Positions 7,608 through 14,912 of a stretch of DNA of 15,973 nucleotides are shown here, piece after piece; position 1 is the first letter of the stretch; every line of letters begins with the position of its first letter. The DNA comes from a candidate division WWE3 bacterium RIFOXYC2_FULL_42_13 (GTDB lineage Bacteria; Patescibacteriota; WWE3; UBA101185; UBA10185): the NCBI GenBank assembly GCA_001773255.1, contig MEWF01000012.1, positions 1 through 15,973 of the forward strand, given 5' to 3'. The notes under the pieces are model-generated. The model was not told the DNA's origin. It made no database searches and saw only the letters and a list, made by a program, of their open reading frames with translations. Both the position numbers and the translations under genes were made by a program.

Positions 7608-7636
7608 AATATAACAAAAGTTATCCACAATGATAA
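7608..7636 (-). promoter_or_regulatory. Probable dnaA promoter with an internal DnaA box
   Basis: On the minus strand TTATCA (7631-7636), a 17-base spacer and TATATT (7608-7613) with an extended TGn just upstream (7614-7616) form a plausible sigma-70-type promoter. The start site would be near 7601, giving a leader of about 30 bases. The DnaA box at 7621-7629 fills the middle of the spacer. Confidence 0.55.
7621..7629 (+). promoter_or_regulatory. DnaA box (perfect TTATCCACA) in the dnaA promoter
   Basis: An exact TTATCCACA lies between the proposed -35 and -10 of dnaA. Bound DnaA would occlude RNA polymerase, the known autorepression arrangement in other bacteria. Confidence 0.68.
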
Positions 7637-7653
7637 AGCAACTTGTGTTGCTT
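7636..7653. repeat. Perfect inverted repeat upstream of dnaA
   Basis: AAGCAAC (7636-7642), the spacer TTGT and GTTGCTT (7647-7653) form a perfect seven-base inverted repeat. It overlaps the edge of the proposed dnaA -35 and could be an operator. It lies outside the predicted dnaA transcript, which argues against an RNA hairpin role in that gene. Confidence 0.5.
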
Positions 7654-7744
7654 GGTGGAAGTTTTTTGTTCGGCGTCTTGCGCATATCGTGAATTCTATC
7701 CAACCTTTGTTGTTTCTTGCCGGCCAACTCCCCCTTCCCACAAT

Positions 7745-7773
7745 TTTCCACCACAGCCTCTTTGTGTTATAAT
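7745..7773 (+). promoter_or_regulatory. Extended -10 promoter for the small plus-strand gene at 7794
   Basis: TGTTATAAT (7765-7773) is an extended -10 with a perfect TATAAT. A TTTCCA 17 bases upstream (7745-7750) is a weak -35. Transcription should start near 7780, giving a leader of about 14 bases. A DnaA-box-like TTTTCCACC (7744-7752, one mismatch to TTWTNCACA) overlaps the -35, so both divergent promoters of this gap may respond to DnaA. Confidence 0.6.
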
Positions 7774-7793
7774 AACCGGTTACGCCAAATAAT

Positions 7794-8048
7794 ATGAAAG
7801 ACACGAAGAAAAGAAAATTACAAATGAATATCCTCGGTAAACACGAGAAACTCTGGACTCAGCTGTTCCTCCGAACCAAGGTCCGTACGTTTAAACTCCA
7901 TCTGCATGGGGTTGAGCATTATTCATCCGATCACAGTGAGTTGATAGTGTCCGGAGATTCCGGTAACTTATGGAAGTTTATAAAATCCCTGAAAAATCCG
8001 ATGTTTTTCGTAAAGCTGGACAAGATTATTTTTACGTTTATTGATTAA
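7794..8048 (+). CDS. Small acylphosphatase-like protein lacking the usual active site
   Basis: An 84-residue basic protein. Residues 50-84 (ELIVSGDSGNLWKFIKSLK then FFVKLDKIIFTF) resemble the C-terminal half of acylphosphatase, where xGxxxxLxxFIxxLKxGPxxAxVDxV is typical. VRTFKLHLHGV (30-40) recalls the first strand and loop. The catalytic Arg of the VQGVxFR loop and the conserved Asn of the GWVRN turn are not seen, so it would be a non-catalytic or diverged relative. It is led by a good extended -10 promoter but has no Shine-Dalgarno. The ATG at 7824 is an alternative start. It converges on the HAD gene and overlaps it by eleven bases. Its coding status is supported by the promoter and the resemblance, not by motif certainty. 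Confidence 0.6.
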   Translation: MKDTKKRKLQMNILGKHEKLWTQLFLRTKVRTFKLHLHGVEHYSSDHSELIVSGDSGNLWKFIKSLKNPMFFVKLDKIIFTFID

Positions 8049-9000
8049 CCTGCGGCTCTTCGTTCGTGTCCGGCATACCCTTTGACTCCCTAAAACGCTT
8101 TATCCCTTCCAGAACTCTTTGTTGGGACGGCGTGCTTATTATTTTATCCAGACCTTCAAAGTCGGGGTAGAACCCGTAGATATTGCCGTGGTACTCTACC
8201 TGAGGAATATCGGTTCTCCATATAATTACCTGGTCCATTCCCGCTTTTTCGGCGGCTTTTGAACCCGACAAGGAGTCTTCAAACACAAGTACGTTTTTCG
8301 GCGAAACGTGAAGTTTTCTTGCTGCCGTCAAAAATATTTTCGGGGAAGGCTTCTTTTTTGAAATCTCACTTCCGGTAAGGATCAGGTCGAACAAGTAGAC
8401 GACGCCAGTTTTCTGTGTCAGGGCACCTGCTATTTCCCTGCTTGAGTTTGTGACCAGCGCCAGTTTTAAACCCTTCTCTTCTTTCAGAAAAAAGGTAATA
8501 TCGCGGAAACCCTCGATAAGATCGATATTTTCTGAGTTGTTTATATGTTCTACCATCTTAGCCTCAGTTTCGGCGGCAAGTGTGCGGAAATTTTTCTTTT
8601 CGGGAAGCTTAAATCCGTTGTAAGCTTGCAGAACTTTCCATATCTTTACAAGTTCCGTCCCCGGCAGATATGTGCTTCTTATGTCTATTTCTCCGAGACC
8701 GTTTTCCCGGGCAACTTTCCCTATAGCATCTATCCAAAGTATGTCCGAGTCCCATACTGTTCCATCGAGGTCGAAAAACGCCGCCTTCTTTCCCTTCAGA
8801 AGATCCTTGTGTCTTATTTTCGCGGGACCGGCGTCCTTTTTAAAATAATATTTTATGAAATAATGTACCGCCAGGAGCGGGCCGCCGAGAATATTAATAG
8901 GTAGCATGAAAATACTAAAAGGTCGTTGTGATAAAACATATCCTGCGTACACCACCCCCGCTGTTAAATATACAAGCACAAATATTTGTAGAAAGCTCAT
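8038..9000 (-). CDS. Membrane-anchored HAD-superfamily phosphatase
   Basis: A 320-residue haloacid dehalogenase-type hydrolase with a membrane-anchoring N-terminus. Residues 1-50 contain two hydrophobic segments, and a basic linker ends near 70. Motif I is FFDLDGTVWDSD near 75-85 (nucleophile and acid/base Asp). Motif II is LALVTNSS near 180-187, motif III is the lysine in SKKKPSPKIF near 215-223, and motif IV is VFEDSLSG near 239-246. A helical cap lies between motifs I and II, as in the phosphoglycolate phosphatase/beta-phosphoglucomutase group (subfamily I). Such enzymes remove phosphate from small molecules; the substrate is unknown. The anchor would hold the active site at the cytoplasmic face. 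The start lies exactly where a well-formed promoter predicts transcription to begin. Confidence 0.87.
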   Translation of the reverse strand: MSFLQIFVLVYLTAGVVYAGYVLSQRPFSIFMLPINILGGPLLAVHYFIKYYFKKDAGPAKIRHKDLLKGKKAAFFDLDGTVWDSDILWIDAIGKVARENGLGEIDIRSTYLPGTELVKIWKVLQAYNGFKLPEKKNFRTLAAETEAKMVEHINNSENIDLIEGFRDITFFLKEEKGLKLALVTNSSREIAGALTQKTGVVYLFDLILTGSEISKKKPSPKIFLTAARKLHVSPKNVLVFEDSLSGSKAAEKAGMDQVIIWRTDIPQVEYHGNIYGFYPDFEGLDKIISTPSQQRVLEGIKRFRESKGMPDTNEEPQVNQ

Positions 9001-9006
9001 GTATGA

Positions 9007-9035
9007 ATTCTAGCCTATGCGCACTGTGGTGACAA
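9007..9035 (-). promoter_or_regulatory. Promoter of the HAD gene, exact leaderless geometry
   Basis: On the minus strand TTGTCA (9030-9035, one mismatch), a 17-base spacer and TAGAAT (9007-9012, one mismatch) are followed by six bases and the ATG at 9000. The predicted +1 is the A of the start codon. Confidence 0.72.
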
Positions 9036-9048
9036 TTGCCACGATTTT

Positions 9049-9057
9049 TGTTAGCTT
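9049..9057 (+). promoter_or_regulatory. Possible extended -10 of the zinc-ribbon gene
   Basis: TGTTAGCTT (9049-9057) has the extended TGn and the key T, A and final T of a -10 hexamer. It ends six bases before the ATG at 9064, the spacing seen for neighbouring genes. No -35 was found and three hexamer positions deviate, so this is weak on its own. Confidence 0.35.
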
Positions 9058-9063
9058 AATGTT

Positions 9064-9303
9064 ATGCCGGAAATTAATAAACAGGAAGGAACGGGTTTAA
9101 AATTTCAGTGCCCTAATTGTGGAAAAATCCCGCAGGATCAGGTTATGTTCTTATGTAACACCTGCAAACAGGAAGATTTAGTGGAAAGAGAGGGTGTTTT
9201 TATATGTCCGTCGTGCTTAACCCCCGGGGAGAATTTTGAGTGTTGTCTTTGCGGATCGAAAGACGTTAGGCTCCTTTCGGAGCTTCCTGGAAAAAACGCC
9301 TAA
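9064..9303 (+). CDS. Small double zinc-ribbon protein
   Basis: A 79-residue protein built around four CxxC knuckles: C16/C19 (CPNC), C31/C34 (CNTC), C48/C51 (CPSC) and C60/C63 (with an extra C61). They pair naturally into two zinc ribbons, resembling archaeal-style and DZR-type small zinc proteins. There is no catalytic domain; it probably binds nucleic acid or protein. It is divergent from the HAD gene, sharing a 63-base gap. Its 3' end overlaps the 3' end of yqgF on the opposite strand by 38 bases. The function is unknown, but the regular cysteine spacing makes a real coding gene likely. Confidence 0.8.
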   Translation: MPEINKQEGTGLKFQCPNCGKIPQDQVMFLCNTCKQEDLVEREGVFICPSCLTPGENFECCLCGSKDVRLLSELPGKNA

Positions 9304-9706
9304 GTATTATCGCAGCTGCGAGGTCGTCTGAATAAGCTTTCCTTTTTCCGGTGCTTTTTTGGATAGTTAAGCTTTGAAGGGCTTCCTGCGTTGAGTTTTC
9401 CTCGTTTACAAATATCACAGGTTTTTTGGACATTATTTTTAGGAGTTTTGCAAACTTTCTATTTGTCAGAGACTGCGCCGTTTCCTTGCCTTCTGCCGTC
9501 AAGGGAAGTCCCATCACAAACGCCTCGGTTTTGTTTTCTAAAGCCGCTCTTATTAATTCGCTTATCGCGGCGTTCGTGCTTTTACCGCTGATTATTTTAA
9601 GAGGAGTCACGAAACCGTTTTTTCCCAAAGCAACCCCGACGTTACTCGCGCCGTAGTCGATCCCAATGTAACTTTTATCCGGTGCTACGGCCTTTTTCTT
9701 ACTCAT
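9266..9706 (-). CDS. yqgF: YqgF/RuvX-family putative Holliday junction resolvase or rRNA-processing nuclease
   Basis: A 146-residue RNase H-fold protein of the YqgF family, typical in length. The three acidic sites are kept: D17 in YIGIDYGASNVGVAL, the glutamates of VIFVNEENSTQEA (about 102-103), and the aspartates of YSDDLAAAIIL (127-128). The VMGLPLTAEGKETAQS block (64-79) is the family signature. YqgF has been proposed as a Holliday-junction resolvase and, in E. coli, acts in 16S rRNA 5' processing; both are background knowledge. Its ATG overlaps the end of the upstream baseplate-J-like gene (ATGAGTAA, eight bases), so it is translated from the same message. A GGAAG lies just upstream within that gene. 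Confidence 0.93.
   Translation of the reverse strand: MSKKKAVAPDKSYIGIDYGASNVGVALGKNGFVTPLKIISGKSTNAAISELIRAALENKTEAFVMGLPLTAEGKETAQSLTNRKFAKLLKIMSKKPVIFVNEENSTQEALQSLTIQKSTGKRKAYSDDLAAAIILRRFFQEAPKGA
9270..9283 (-). terminator. Short hairpin with GAAA tetraloop at the yqgF stop
   Basis: On the minus strand GCTCC-GAAA-GGAGC forms a five-base stem closed by a GNRA tetraloop. It lies in the last codons of yqgF, three bases before the stop codon end. There is no proper U-tract after it, so it is at best a weak terminator or a 3'-end stabiliser. Confidence 0.3.
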
Positions 9707-11222
9707 TTTCCACTTCCAGGTTGATCCTGTTAAGATCCTTAGGAACTTTGTTAAAAAGGGGTATTACGGGCTTGATCTCAATGGAGTAGGTGCTGAGACT
9801 ACCTATACTCCCCAGAACTTTTTCGGCGTCCGATACCGATTTCCCGGCAAGGGATTTTTTAAGCTCTTCTTTATCAACTGCCGTTACGGTAAATGTCTTT
9901 AAAGTTATTTGCATGTCGGCCTCGGATGAGTTGAGTACGCTGGCGGTGGAATTTCCTAAGGGTATTGCGCTTACCTCCCGTTGTTTCTCCGAAAGAACGT
10001 GTCCCTGAGGAACCAGGTTTTGAACTATTTTATCCAGCAGGGAGTTAAGTTCTGAATCCATGTAGGTGAGTCCCGAAGCTCCGGCGTATGCTGTAAGGAT
10101 AAGTTTTTCAGCCTCATCGCCTACCTTTGCAGTGTAAGCCTCTTTTGTTATTTGCACGGTTATAGAGCCCTCAATCAGACGCTGTGTTTTTCCGAGCTTA
10201 AACTTTAAGTCCGAGGTCGCCTTCTCTTTTGCGGCATCTGTTACTTTCTTTTGGAGAGCCGTTTTGTCCGCTTCGGCTACCACTTTTACTTTTTTGCTTT
10301 CGCCCCCGGATAACTTGCTTTTTGTCTTTGCTACCATTTCACTGGATTTATACCCATCCACCTCGAGGTCTTTTCCCGAATCTATGTTGTAACTATCACC
10401 TATGTCCCCCGCCGTTATCTTTACCGTCGCCTCACCGAGTTTATAGATCTGGGTTAGTGGGTCGTCCGGGTTGGGTTGCTCTTCTCTTGCAGGGACTGTT
10501 ATGTCGTCATCAAGCACATAAACGAGATCCTTTTCGTCATAATTTAATTTGGAGCCCTTATCGAGTTTTATCTCTGCATCCGTTTTATTGTAAATGGACG
10601 CCTCCCCCTCCGCTTTCTTACCCACGAGCTTTTCTCCTGTGGTCGGAACCTCGTCGGTAATTTCAACGTTAGTGTCTAAAGTTTGTCCTTTAAGCTCCAT
10701 CTTCGCAGCATCCGTGGTGCCGCCGTGCTTCACTTTAACGGTAGTACTTCTCGTAAGAGGCTGGGAGTTAAGAAGAACTTTTGCGTAGGCCACGGGTTTT
10801 TTAGAGAGTACAAAGATCATGCCGATCAGTACAGCCAGTATTATTGCAGGCAGAACCAGACCACTTTTAAATTTCGGCAGCCTGATCTTCGGAAAGGCCG
10901 GCTTTTTAAATACGAATCTGCTTTTTTCCGGAATAACTCCGGGCATTTGTTCAGGCTCCCTCTCCTGATAGTTCTGGCCGGCTTGGCCCGCCGGCTCCTC
11001 AAGCATCGCAATGAGAGAAGCTCCTATCTCGTCGGTTGTTGTGAATTGAATTACCTTTTGGTTCTTATCCGCTGCCTGAGAGATGAGCTTAAGGCTGATT
11101 ATATTGTCGAACAGTATAGAGCCTTCCGGAATAATTAGTTCTATTCCCGAATCGTTTAGATTTTTAATTTTATTTATTGCCGAAAGGGCATCATCATGTA
11201 CTTCCAATTCAAGTTTTGTCAT
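9699..11222 (-). CDS. Bitopic baseplate-J-like protein of the Patescibacteria type
   Basis: A 507-residue protein with one membrane segment at about 121-140, preceded by basic residues, so the N-terminus should be cytoplasmic. The cytoplasmic part (1-75, with ELIIPEGS, ISLKLISQAADKN and TTTDEIGASLIAMLEEP) resembles the IPEGS/LKLL/T-x-D domain that precedes 'baseplate J/gp47' proteins in CPR genomes. The external part is about 365 residues. Its VPAREEQ, GDIGDSYNIDSGKDLEVDGY and SGGESKKVKVV text recalls the J-like fold, in which SGGT(D/S) marks a domain junction. It is almost free of cysteine. The gene lies downstream of the FtsA/PilM-like gene and overlaps yqgF. In type IV pili the bitopic partner of PilM is PilN. 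The similar position suggests a comparable link, but there is no sequence proof. Confidence 0.72.
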   Translation of the reverse strand: MTKLELEVHDDALSAINKIKNLNDSGIELIIPEGSILFDNIISLKLISQAADKNQKVIQFTTTDEIGASLIAMLEEPAGQAGQNYQEREPEQMPGVIPEKSRFVFKKPAFPKIRLPKFKSGLVLPAIILAVLIGMIFVLSKKPVAYAKVLLNSQPLTRSTTVKVKHGGTTDAAKMELKGQTLDTNVEITDEVPTTGEKLVGKKAEGEASIYNKTDAEIKLDKGSKLNYDEKDLVYVLDDDITVPAREEQPNPDDPLTQIYKLGEATVKITAGDIGDSYNIDSGKDLEVDGYKSSEMVAKTKSKLSGGESKKVKVVAEADKTALQKKVTDAAKEKATSDLKFKLGKTQRLIEGSITVQITKEAYTAKVGDEAEKLILTAYAGASGLTYMDSELNSLLDKIVQNLVPQGHVLSEKQREVSAIPLGNSTASVLNSSEADMQITLKTFTVTAVDKEELKKSLAGKSVSDAEKVLGSIGSLSTYSIEIKPVIPLFNKVPKDLNRINLEVENE

Positions 11223-11237
11223 TTTAAATTTCCAAAA

Positions 11238-12446
11238 TTATTTATCAAAAATTTCCTTATAGATTATAGACAGGACTGCATTGCTAAACCAACCTTTGCT
11301 TTTTACAGCTCCTGTCGCGTCGGTGACAGGGAGCCCCTCGATTTCCATAAGAGAAACTTCACGTGTTTCCCTGAACGGTATGTTCTTTGCCCACGAGTCT
11401 GTCATTAGAGCCTTTACAACTTCAGGTATTTCAGCTCCGGCCCCCAACAAAAATATTTTGGAAGGAAAGGTTTTAACCCCGGTGAATTCTCCAAATAATA
11501 TTTCAACCCCCATCACCCATATTTTTATAGCCTCTTTTACGCACCCTCCGACCACTTCCATTTCGGGGTCGGACAATACCTCATTGAGATAAGACTTGAG
11601 TAATTTTCCGGCTTCCTCCATGGTGACCCCCATACGTTCGGCGATCTGTTCCACAAAGTGTCTATGTCCCAGACTTAAAAATTTAGTGGCTACGATACCG
11701 CCCCCGAAAACGATAGAGACGTTGGTAGTATCCTCCGCAACGTCCACCAGGATGTAGTCGGATATCTCAGGAGTTATTTTTTTGACCCATTGGGCGGTGC
11801 AGTACATCCCCGAGCCTATTGCCAGTATGCTCAGCCCGAGCTTTTTTGCCAGTGATTGGAGGGCTTTTATATGATATTCGGGGCAGAAAGCGTGATAAAC
11901 CGCCGCTTCTATAATTAGGCCGGCGCTTCCTTCCAGATCTTTCACCGAGTGCCCGTCGATTTTAAGCGAAACGTCTGAGGTTGTTACAATTTCGAGATTT
12001 TCGTCGGCATTTCCCGTAGTGCTTAAGTACTCGTTTTGGGCTTCAATATAAGCGGCTTCTGATATACGCTCGTAAAGACGGGCGACCTCTTTATCATTTA
12101 TGGGAGTATGGGGTTCTTTTCTTCTGTATCTTACAGTTGTTGTAATTCCAAGTACCGTGGCATTTCCGGCCGCAATGATAAGATGAGAAACATCATCCTC
12201 GGTATTTTCGAGCGCCCGTTTTATAGCTTCTTCAGCGGCGCTTTCTACGTTATCCTCTTCGATAATTACGCCGGCCCTCGAACTGCCTTTTGATAAAGGC
12301 TGCTTTGCCGCACCTAATATTTTAAGTTTTGTCTCTGTCGGGTCGTCATAAAAAACGGCGCATTTTACATCTTCTGAACTGATTGAAAGGGTTAAAAATT
12401 TACTGGGGCGCTTTGTACTTTTCTGGAAGAACGGCAGCGTGATCAT
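11238..12446 (-). CDS. FtsA/PilM-like actin-fold ATPase
   Basis: A protein of about 402 residues with the FtsA/PilM (SHS2 plus actin-like ATPase) plan. After a basic N-terminus, KFLTLSISSEDVKCAVF is the phosphate-1-like strand pair. VSHLIIAAGN and the region about 120-185 correspond to the SHS2 part. YILVDVAEDTTNVSIVFGGG (233-252) is phosphate-2, and FLLGAGAEIPEV (334-345) is the adenosine motif. Such proteins sit under the membrane and organise division or pilus complexes. An ATG at 12452 is two codons upstream. I chose 12446 because a perfect TATAAT places the mRNA start there. The MITLPFF start is plausible too. It lies between the VirD4-like and J-like genes, 16 bases from the latter. Confidence 0.8.
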   Translation of the reverse strand: MITLPFFQKSTKRPSKFLTLSISSEDVKCAVFYDDPTETKLKILGAAKQPLSKGSSRAGVIIEEDNVESAAEEAIKRALENTEDDVSHLIIAAGNATVLGITTTVRYRRKEPHTPINDKEVARLYERISEAAYIEAQNEYLSTTGNADENLEIVTTSDVSLKIDGHSVKDLEGSAGLIIEAAVYHAFCPEYHIKALQSLAKKLGLSILAIGSGMYCTAQWVKKITPEISDYILVDVAEDTTNVSIVFGGGIVATKFLSLGHRHFVEQIAERMGVTMEEAGKLLKSYLNEVLSDPEMEVVGGCVKEAIKIWVMGVEILFGEFTGVKTFPSKIFLLGAGAEIPEVVKALMTDSWAKNIPFRETREVSLMEIEGLPVTDATGAVKSKGWFSNAVLSIIYKEIFDK

Positions 12447-12453
12447 TATCATG

Positions 12454-12459
12454 ATTATA
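12454..12459 (-). promoter_or_regulatory. -10 element of the FtsA/PilM-like gene
   Basis: A perfect TATAAT on the minus strand ends seven bases before the ATG at 12446, and one base before an upstream ATG at 12452. It would give a message starting at the second ATG. A TTCCTT 16 bases upstream is a poor -35, so the site could be weak. Confidence 0.5.
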
Positions 12460-12470
12460 CAGCAACAGTA

Positions 12471-14912
12471 TTAAAAAGGAATTCTGCCGAGAGGGGGAAT
12501 TTTGGACAGGGGTGCCTCTTCTACTTTTTTCTCTTCGTATCCCGCACGGAGTTTTATGTACTCTTCAACTTCTTCCGCAGGCACTCCGTATTTCAAACGG
12601 CACATCTCTTTAATCGCTTTTGCCAGTTCCTCGTCTTTAGGTGCGGAAGTTATCTTGTTCCAGTCCACAGCCAGAGAAAACGGAGGGGTCGGTTGTCCTT
12701 TCACAAGCATTCTCGTGTAGCAGTTTCCTATTGGCAGATTGATAAGATCGGTCTTTGTAAACTTAGGAGCGAACTGATTTTCGAGAAATTCCGAATCCTC
12801 CACACCTACTCTGAATGAGCATATTGTACCCACATTCCCGAACACAGCTTCTTTTATCTGGTCATCGAGCTGAGAGATGAACTGGTGTGCCACGGTAAGA
12901 TTCAACTTATATTTTCTGGCTTCGGAAAGGATTGTGGCAAAGTCCGGGGTGGCGAAGTTTTGAAACTCGTCGACATAGAGGTAGAAATCAGGATATGCAA
13001 CACCCTTAGTTAATAAGGAGTGTCTTCTCAGGGCGGCCGCCAATATTCTGGGCACAAGCAGTAATCCGATGAAGTTAGAATTCTCTTCCCCTATTTTTCC
13101 TTTTGATAAATCCACAAGCAAAACTTTTTTCTGTGCCATAACATCGTCAAAGTTGAACGCGGACTTTTTCTGACCCAAAATGTGGCGCATTGTGCTGTCA
13201 GTTACGAAACGGTCGAACTTGGCAGTGAAGTACTGCATGTTTTCTCCTCTTTTACCCTGCGGAACACTCGCAACCTCATCTATCCAGTATCTTTTTACGA
13301 GCGGGTCCGTGATTCTGTCCATGAATGTTTTGCTATAGTTTTGATCGGTCAAAAGTCTCATCACGTCGATCATTGTGCTGTCCGGATCGGACATAGCAGT
13401 GAGCATAACGTTTCTTATCGTCCTTTCGAGTATCGGTCCCATTATTCCTTGATGGTTCGGATCGTACAGCTTGTAAAGCAGCGCGATAAAGGAGTTAATA
13501 ATCAAATGTTTTTCTTCTTCCGAACGCGCTTCCAGCATGTTTATCCCCATCGGGCGTTCTGTATCCGACGCGTCAAAAAGAATAATATCGTCCTTTCTTG
13601 ACGCAGGAATCTTCTTTAAAAGTTCTTCTACATCTGTTCCGTGGGGGTCTATTATGGCCACACCTTCACCGCTTTGAATATCCTGCAAAGCAAGCGACAT
13701 CAAAAATTGAGACTTGCCTGTACCGGTTTGACCGATGATATAGAAATGGCGCGCCCTATCTTCCTGACTCATAAAGATCTGCTTCTCTACACCCCTGAAG
13801 TTGCTCTTTCCAAGGTAAAGGCCGGTTGTAGGTATGTTGGTCGGTGCCGAAGATTTCCTTGCGGTCAGCCAAATTATGTTGGGCGTCTCAATATTTTTAT
13901 TCGGGAAGTGAAACACGGTCGCAAGCTCCTCGATGTTCAGAACCGATGTGTCGGAATAAAGTTGTATTCCTGCGATTGGAACATAAATATCTTTTACCCT
14001 CACTTTTCTGTAAATGAAATTCTTGATCAGCGTTTTTGCTGAGATCATAGTTTTTTTCACAAGTTTGTTGTAGTTCATGTTTGTGAATTGTTCAAAAGCA
14101 CTGAGCATATTTTGAACGTTGGATTGTGCGGTAAATTTATCCTTCGCCACGGAGACGATCCTGATCTTTGTATAAAAACCGGGAAGGGCTGTCTTTTTTT
14201 CAATCCCTTCGAGGAAAGATGTGTCTATATTTATTTTTTTCTCAGGGTTGGACGCCTTTTCTCTTATACTCGAGCAAAACCTTCTTCCGGCCAGCCTCCA
14301 ATTGTCTCCCGCGGGTTGAATTACATACTGAACTGCTACTACCTCATCGTTACCAAGTTTGCTCATGGCGGAGGTGATAGAACTAAGAGAGTCATTTTTC
14401 AGATCCTCGTAAATTTTGAGAGGGTAATAAGAAGGTCCGCGGAGTTTTAATTCCACCACCTGCGTGTAAGAACCCCTGTCCCATATCTCGTGAGGATTTA
14501 TTATATCTATCTCAGCGGTCGGGTACGCTCCGTTAATCTGTTTTTCTACTATCGTTGCAATTTCGTTGGGGGCAACCACGTAAAAAGCAATCCCGTCGGC
14601 TTTAGAAACTATTTCGAAGGAAATCCTAAAGGGTTCCGTAAAAATTGATTGAAGGAAACTTTTTTGGAACCCCATCAGGTTTGAGAACATGTGTTCGGCT
14701 GCCTTAACTTCTATTTCATTATCGGGGGGCAACTTTACCTGTAAAAAAGTTAGTTTGTACTGTGAGGTTTTTTCGTTCTGTTTTTTCTTCCACAAAACAA
14801 AAATGTAAAGAGCTATAAATAGGACGATGAGGATAGGTGCTGCAAACTCAGCTGTGCTGACAGTATTTTCGACCGTATTATTGAGGCTGTCTATGTTGTT
14901 AAGCGGATCCAT
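12471..14912 (-). CDS. Membrane-anchored VirD4/HerA-like ATPase (type IV secretion coupling-protein type)
   Basis: An 813-residue P-loop ATPase. One membrane helix is at about 24-41, followed by a lysine-rich segment. A long N-terminal region (50-385) has no motif I can name beyond the family of CPR coupling-like proteins. The motor domain has Walker A GQTGTGKS (394-401), IIDPHGTD (420-427), LLVDLSKGKIGEENSNF (598-614), Walker B LYVDEFQNF (645-653, D648/E649) and a VAHQFISQL sensor-like block (674-682). This matches VirD4/TraG-TrwB and HerA hexameric pumps, which move DNA or protein. No relaxase, VirB4 or pilin is visible, so a conjugative element is not supported. The start overlaps the upstream small gene by 14 bases; an AGGA lies further upstream than usual. 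Confidence 0.88.
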   Translation of the reverse strand: MDPLNNIDSLNNTVENTVSTAEFAAPILIVLFIALYIFVLWKKKQNEKTSQYKLTFLQVKLPPDNEIEVKAAEHMFSNLMGFQKSFLQSIFTEPFRISFEIVSKADGIAFYVVAPNEIATIVEKQINGAYPTAEIDIINPHEIWDRGSYTQVVELKLRGPSYYPLKIYEDLKNDSLSSITSAMSKLGNDEVVAVQYVIQPAGDNWRLAGRRFCSSIREKASNPEKKINIDTSFLEGIEKKTALPGFYTKIRIVSVAKDKFTAQSNVQNMLSAFEQFTNMNYNKLVKKTMISAKTLIKNFIYRKVRVKDIYVPIAGIQLYSDTSVLNIEELATVFHFPNKNIETPNIIWLTARKSSAPTNIPTTGLYLGKSNFRGVEKQIFMSQEDRARHFYIIGQTGTGKSQFLMSLALQDIQSGEGVAIIDPHGTDVEELLKKIPASRKDDIILFDASDTERPMGINMLEARSEEEKHLIINSFIALLYKLYDPNHQGIMGPILERTIRNVMLTAMSDPDSTMIDVMRLLTDQNYSKTFMDRITDPLVKRYWIDEVASVPQGKRGENMQYFTAKFDRFVTDSTMRHILGQKKSAFNFDDVMAQKKVLLVDLSKGKIGEENSNFIGLLLVPRILAAALRRHSLLTKGVAYPDFYLYVDEFQNFATPDFATILSEARKYKLNLTVAHQFISQLDDQIKEAVFGNVGTICSFRVGVEDSEFLENQFAPKFTKTDLINLPIGNCYTRMLVKGQPTPPFSLAVDWNKITSAPKDEELAKAIKEMCRLKYGVPAEEVEEYIKLRAGYEEKKVEEAPLSKIPPLGRIPF

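Noticed and set aside
7568..7804. Minus-strand open frame of 78 codons covering the gap upstream of dnaA
   Set aside because: The composition (many R, W, N, K) resembles no family. It overlaps the dnaA start and both promoters, and the DnaA box and inverted repeat explain the region better.
9699..11222. Prophage or contractile-tail remnant based on the J-like protein
   Set aside because: It has a transmembrane helix and cytoplasmic domain, and there are no other phage genes in the window.
12471..14912. Integrated conjugative element based on the VirD4-like ATPase
   Set aside because: No relaxase, VirB4, integrase, att repeats or pilin was seen, and the flanking genes are chromosomal housekeeping types.
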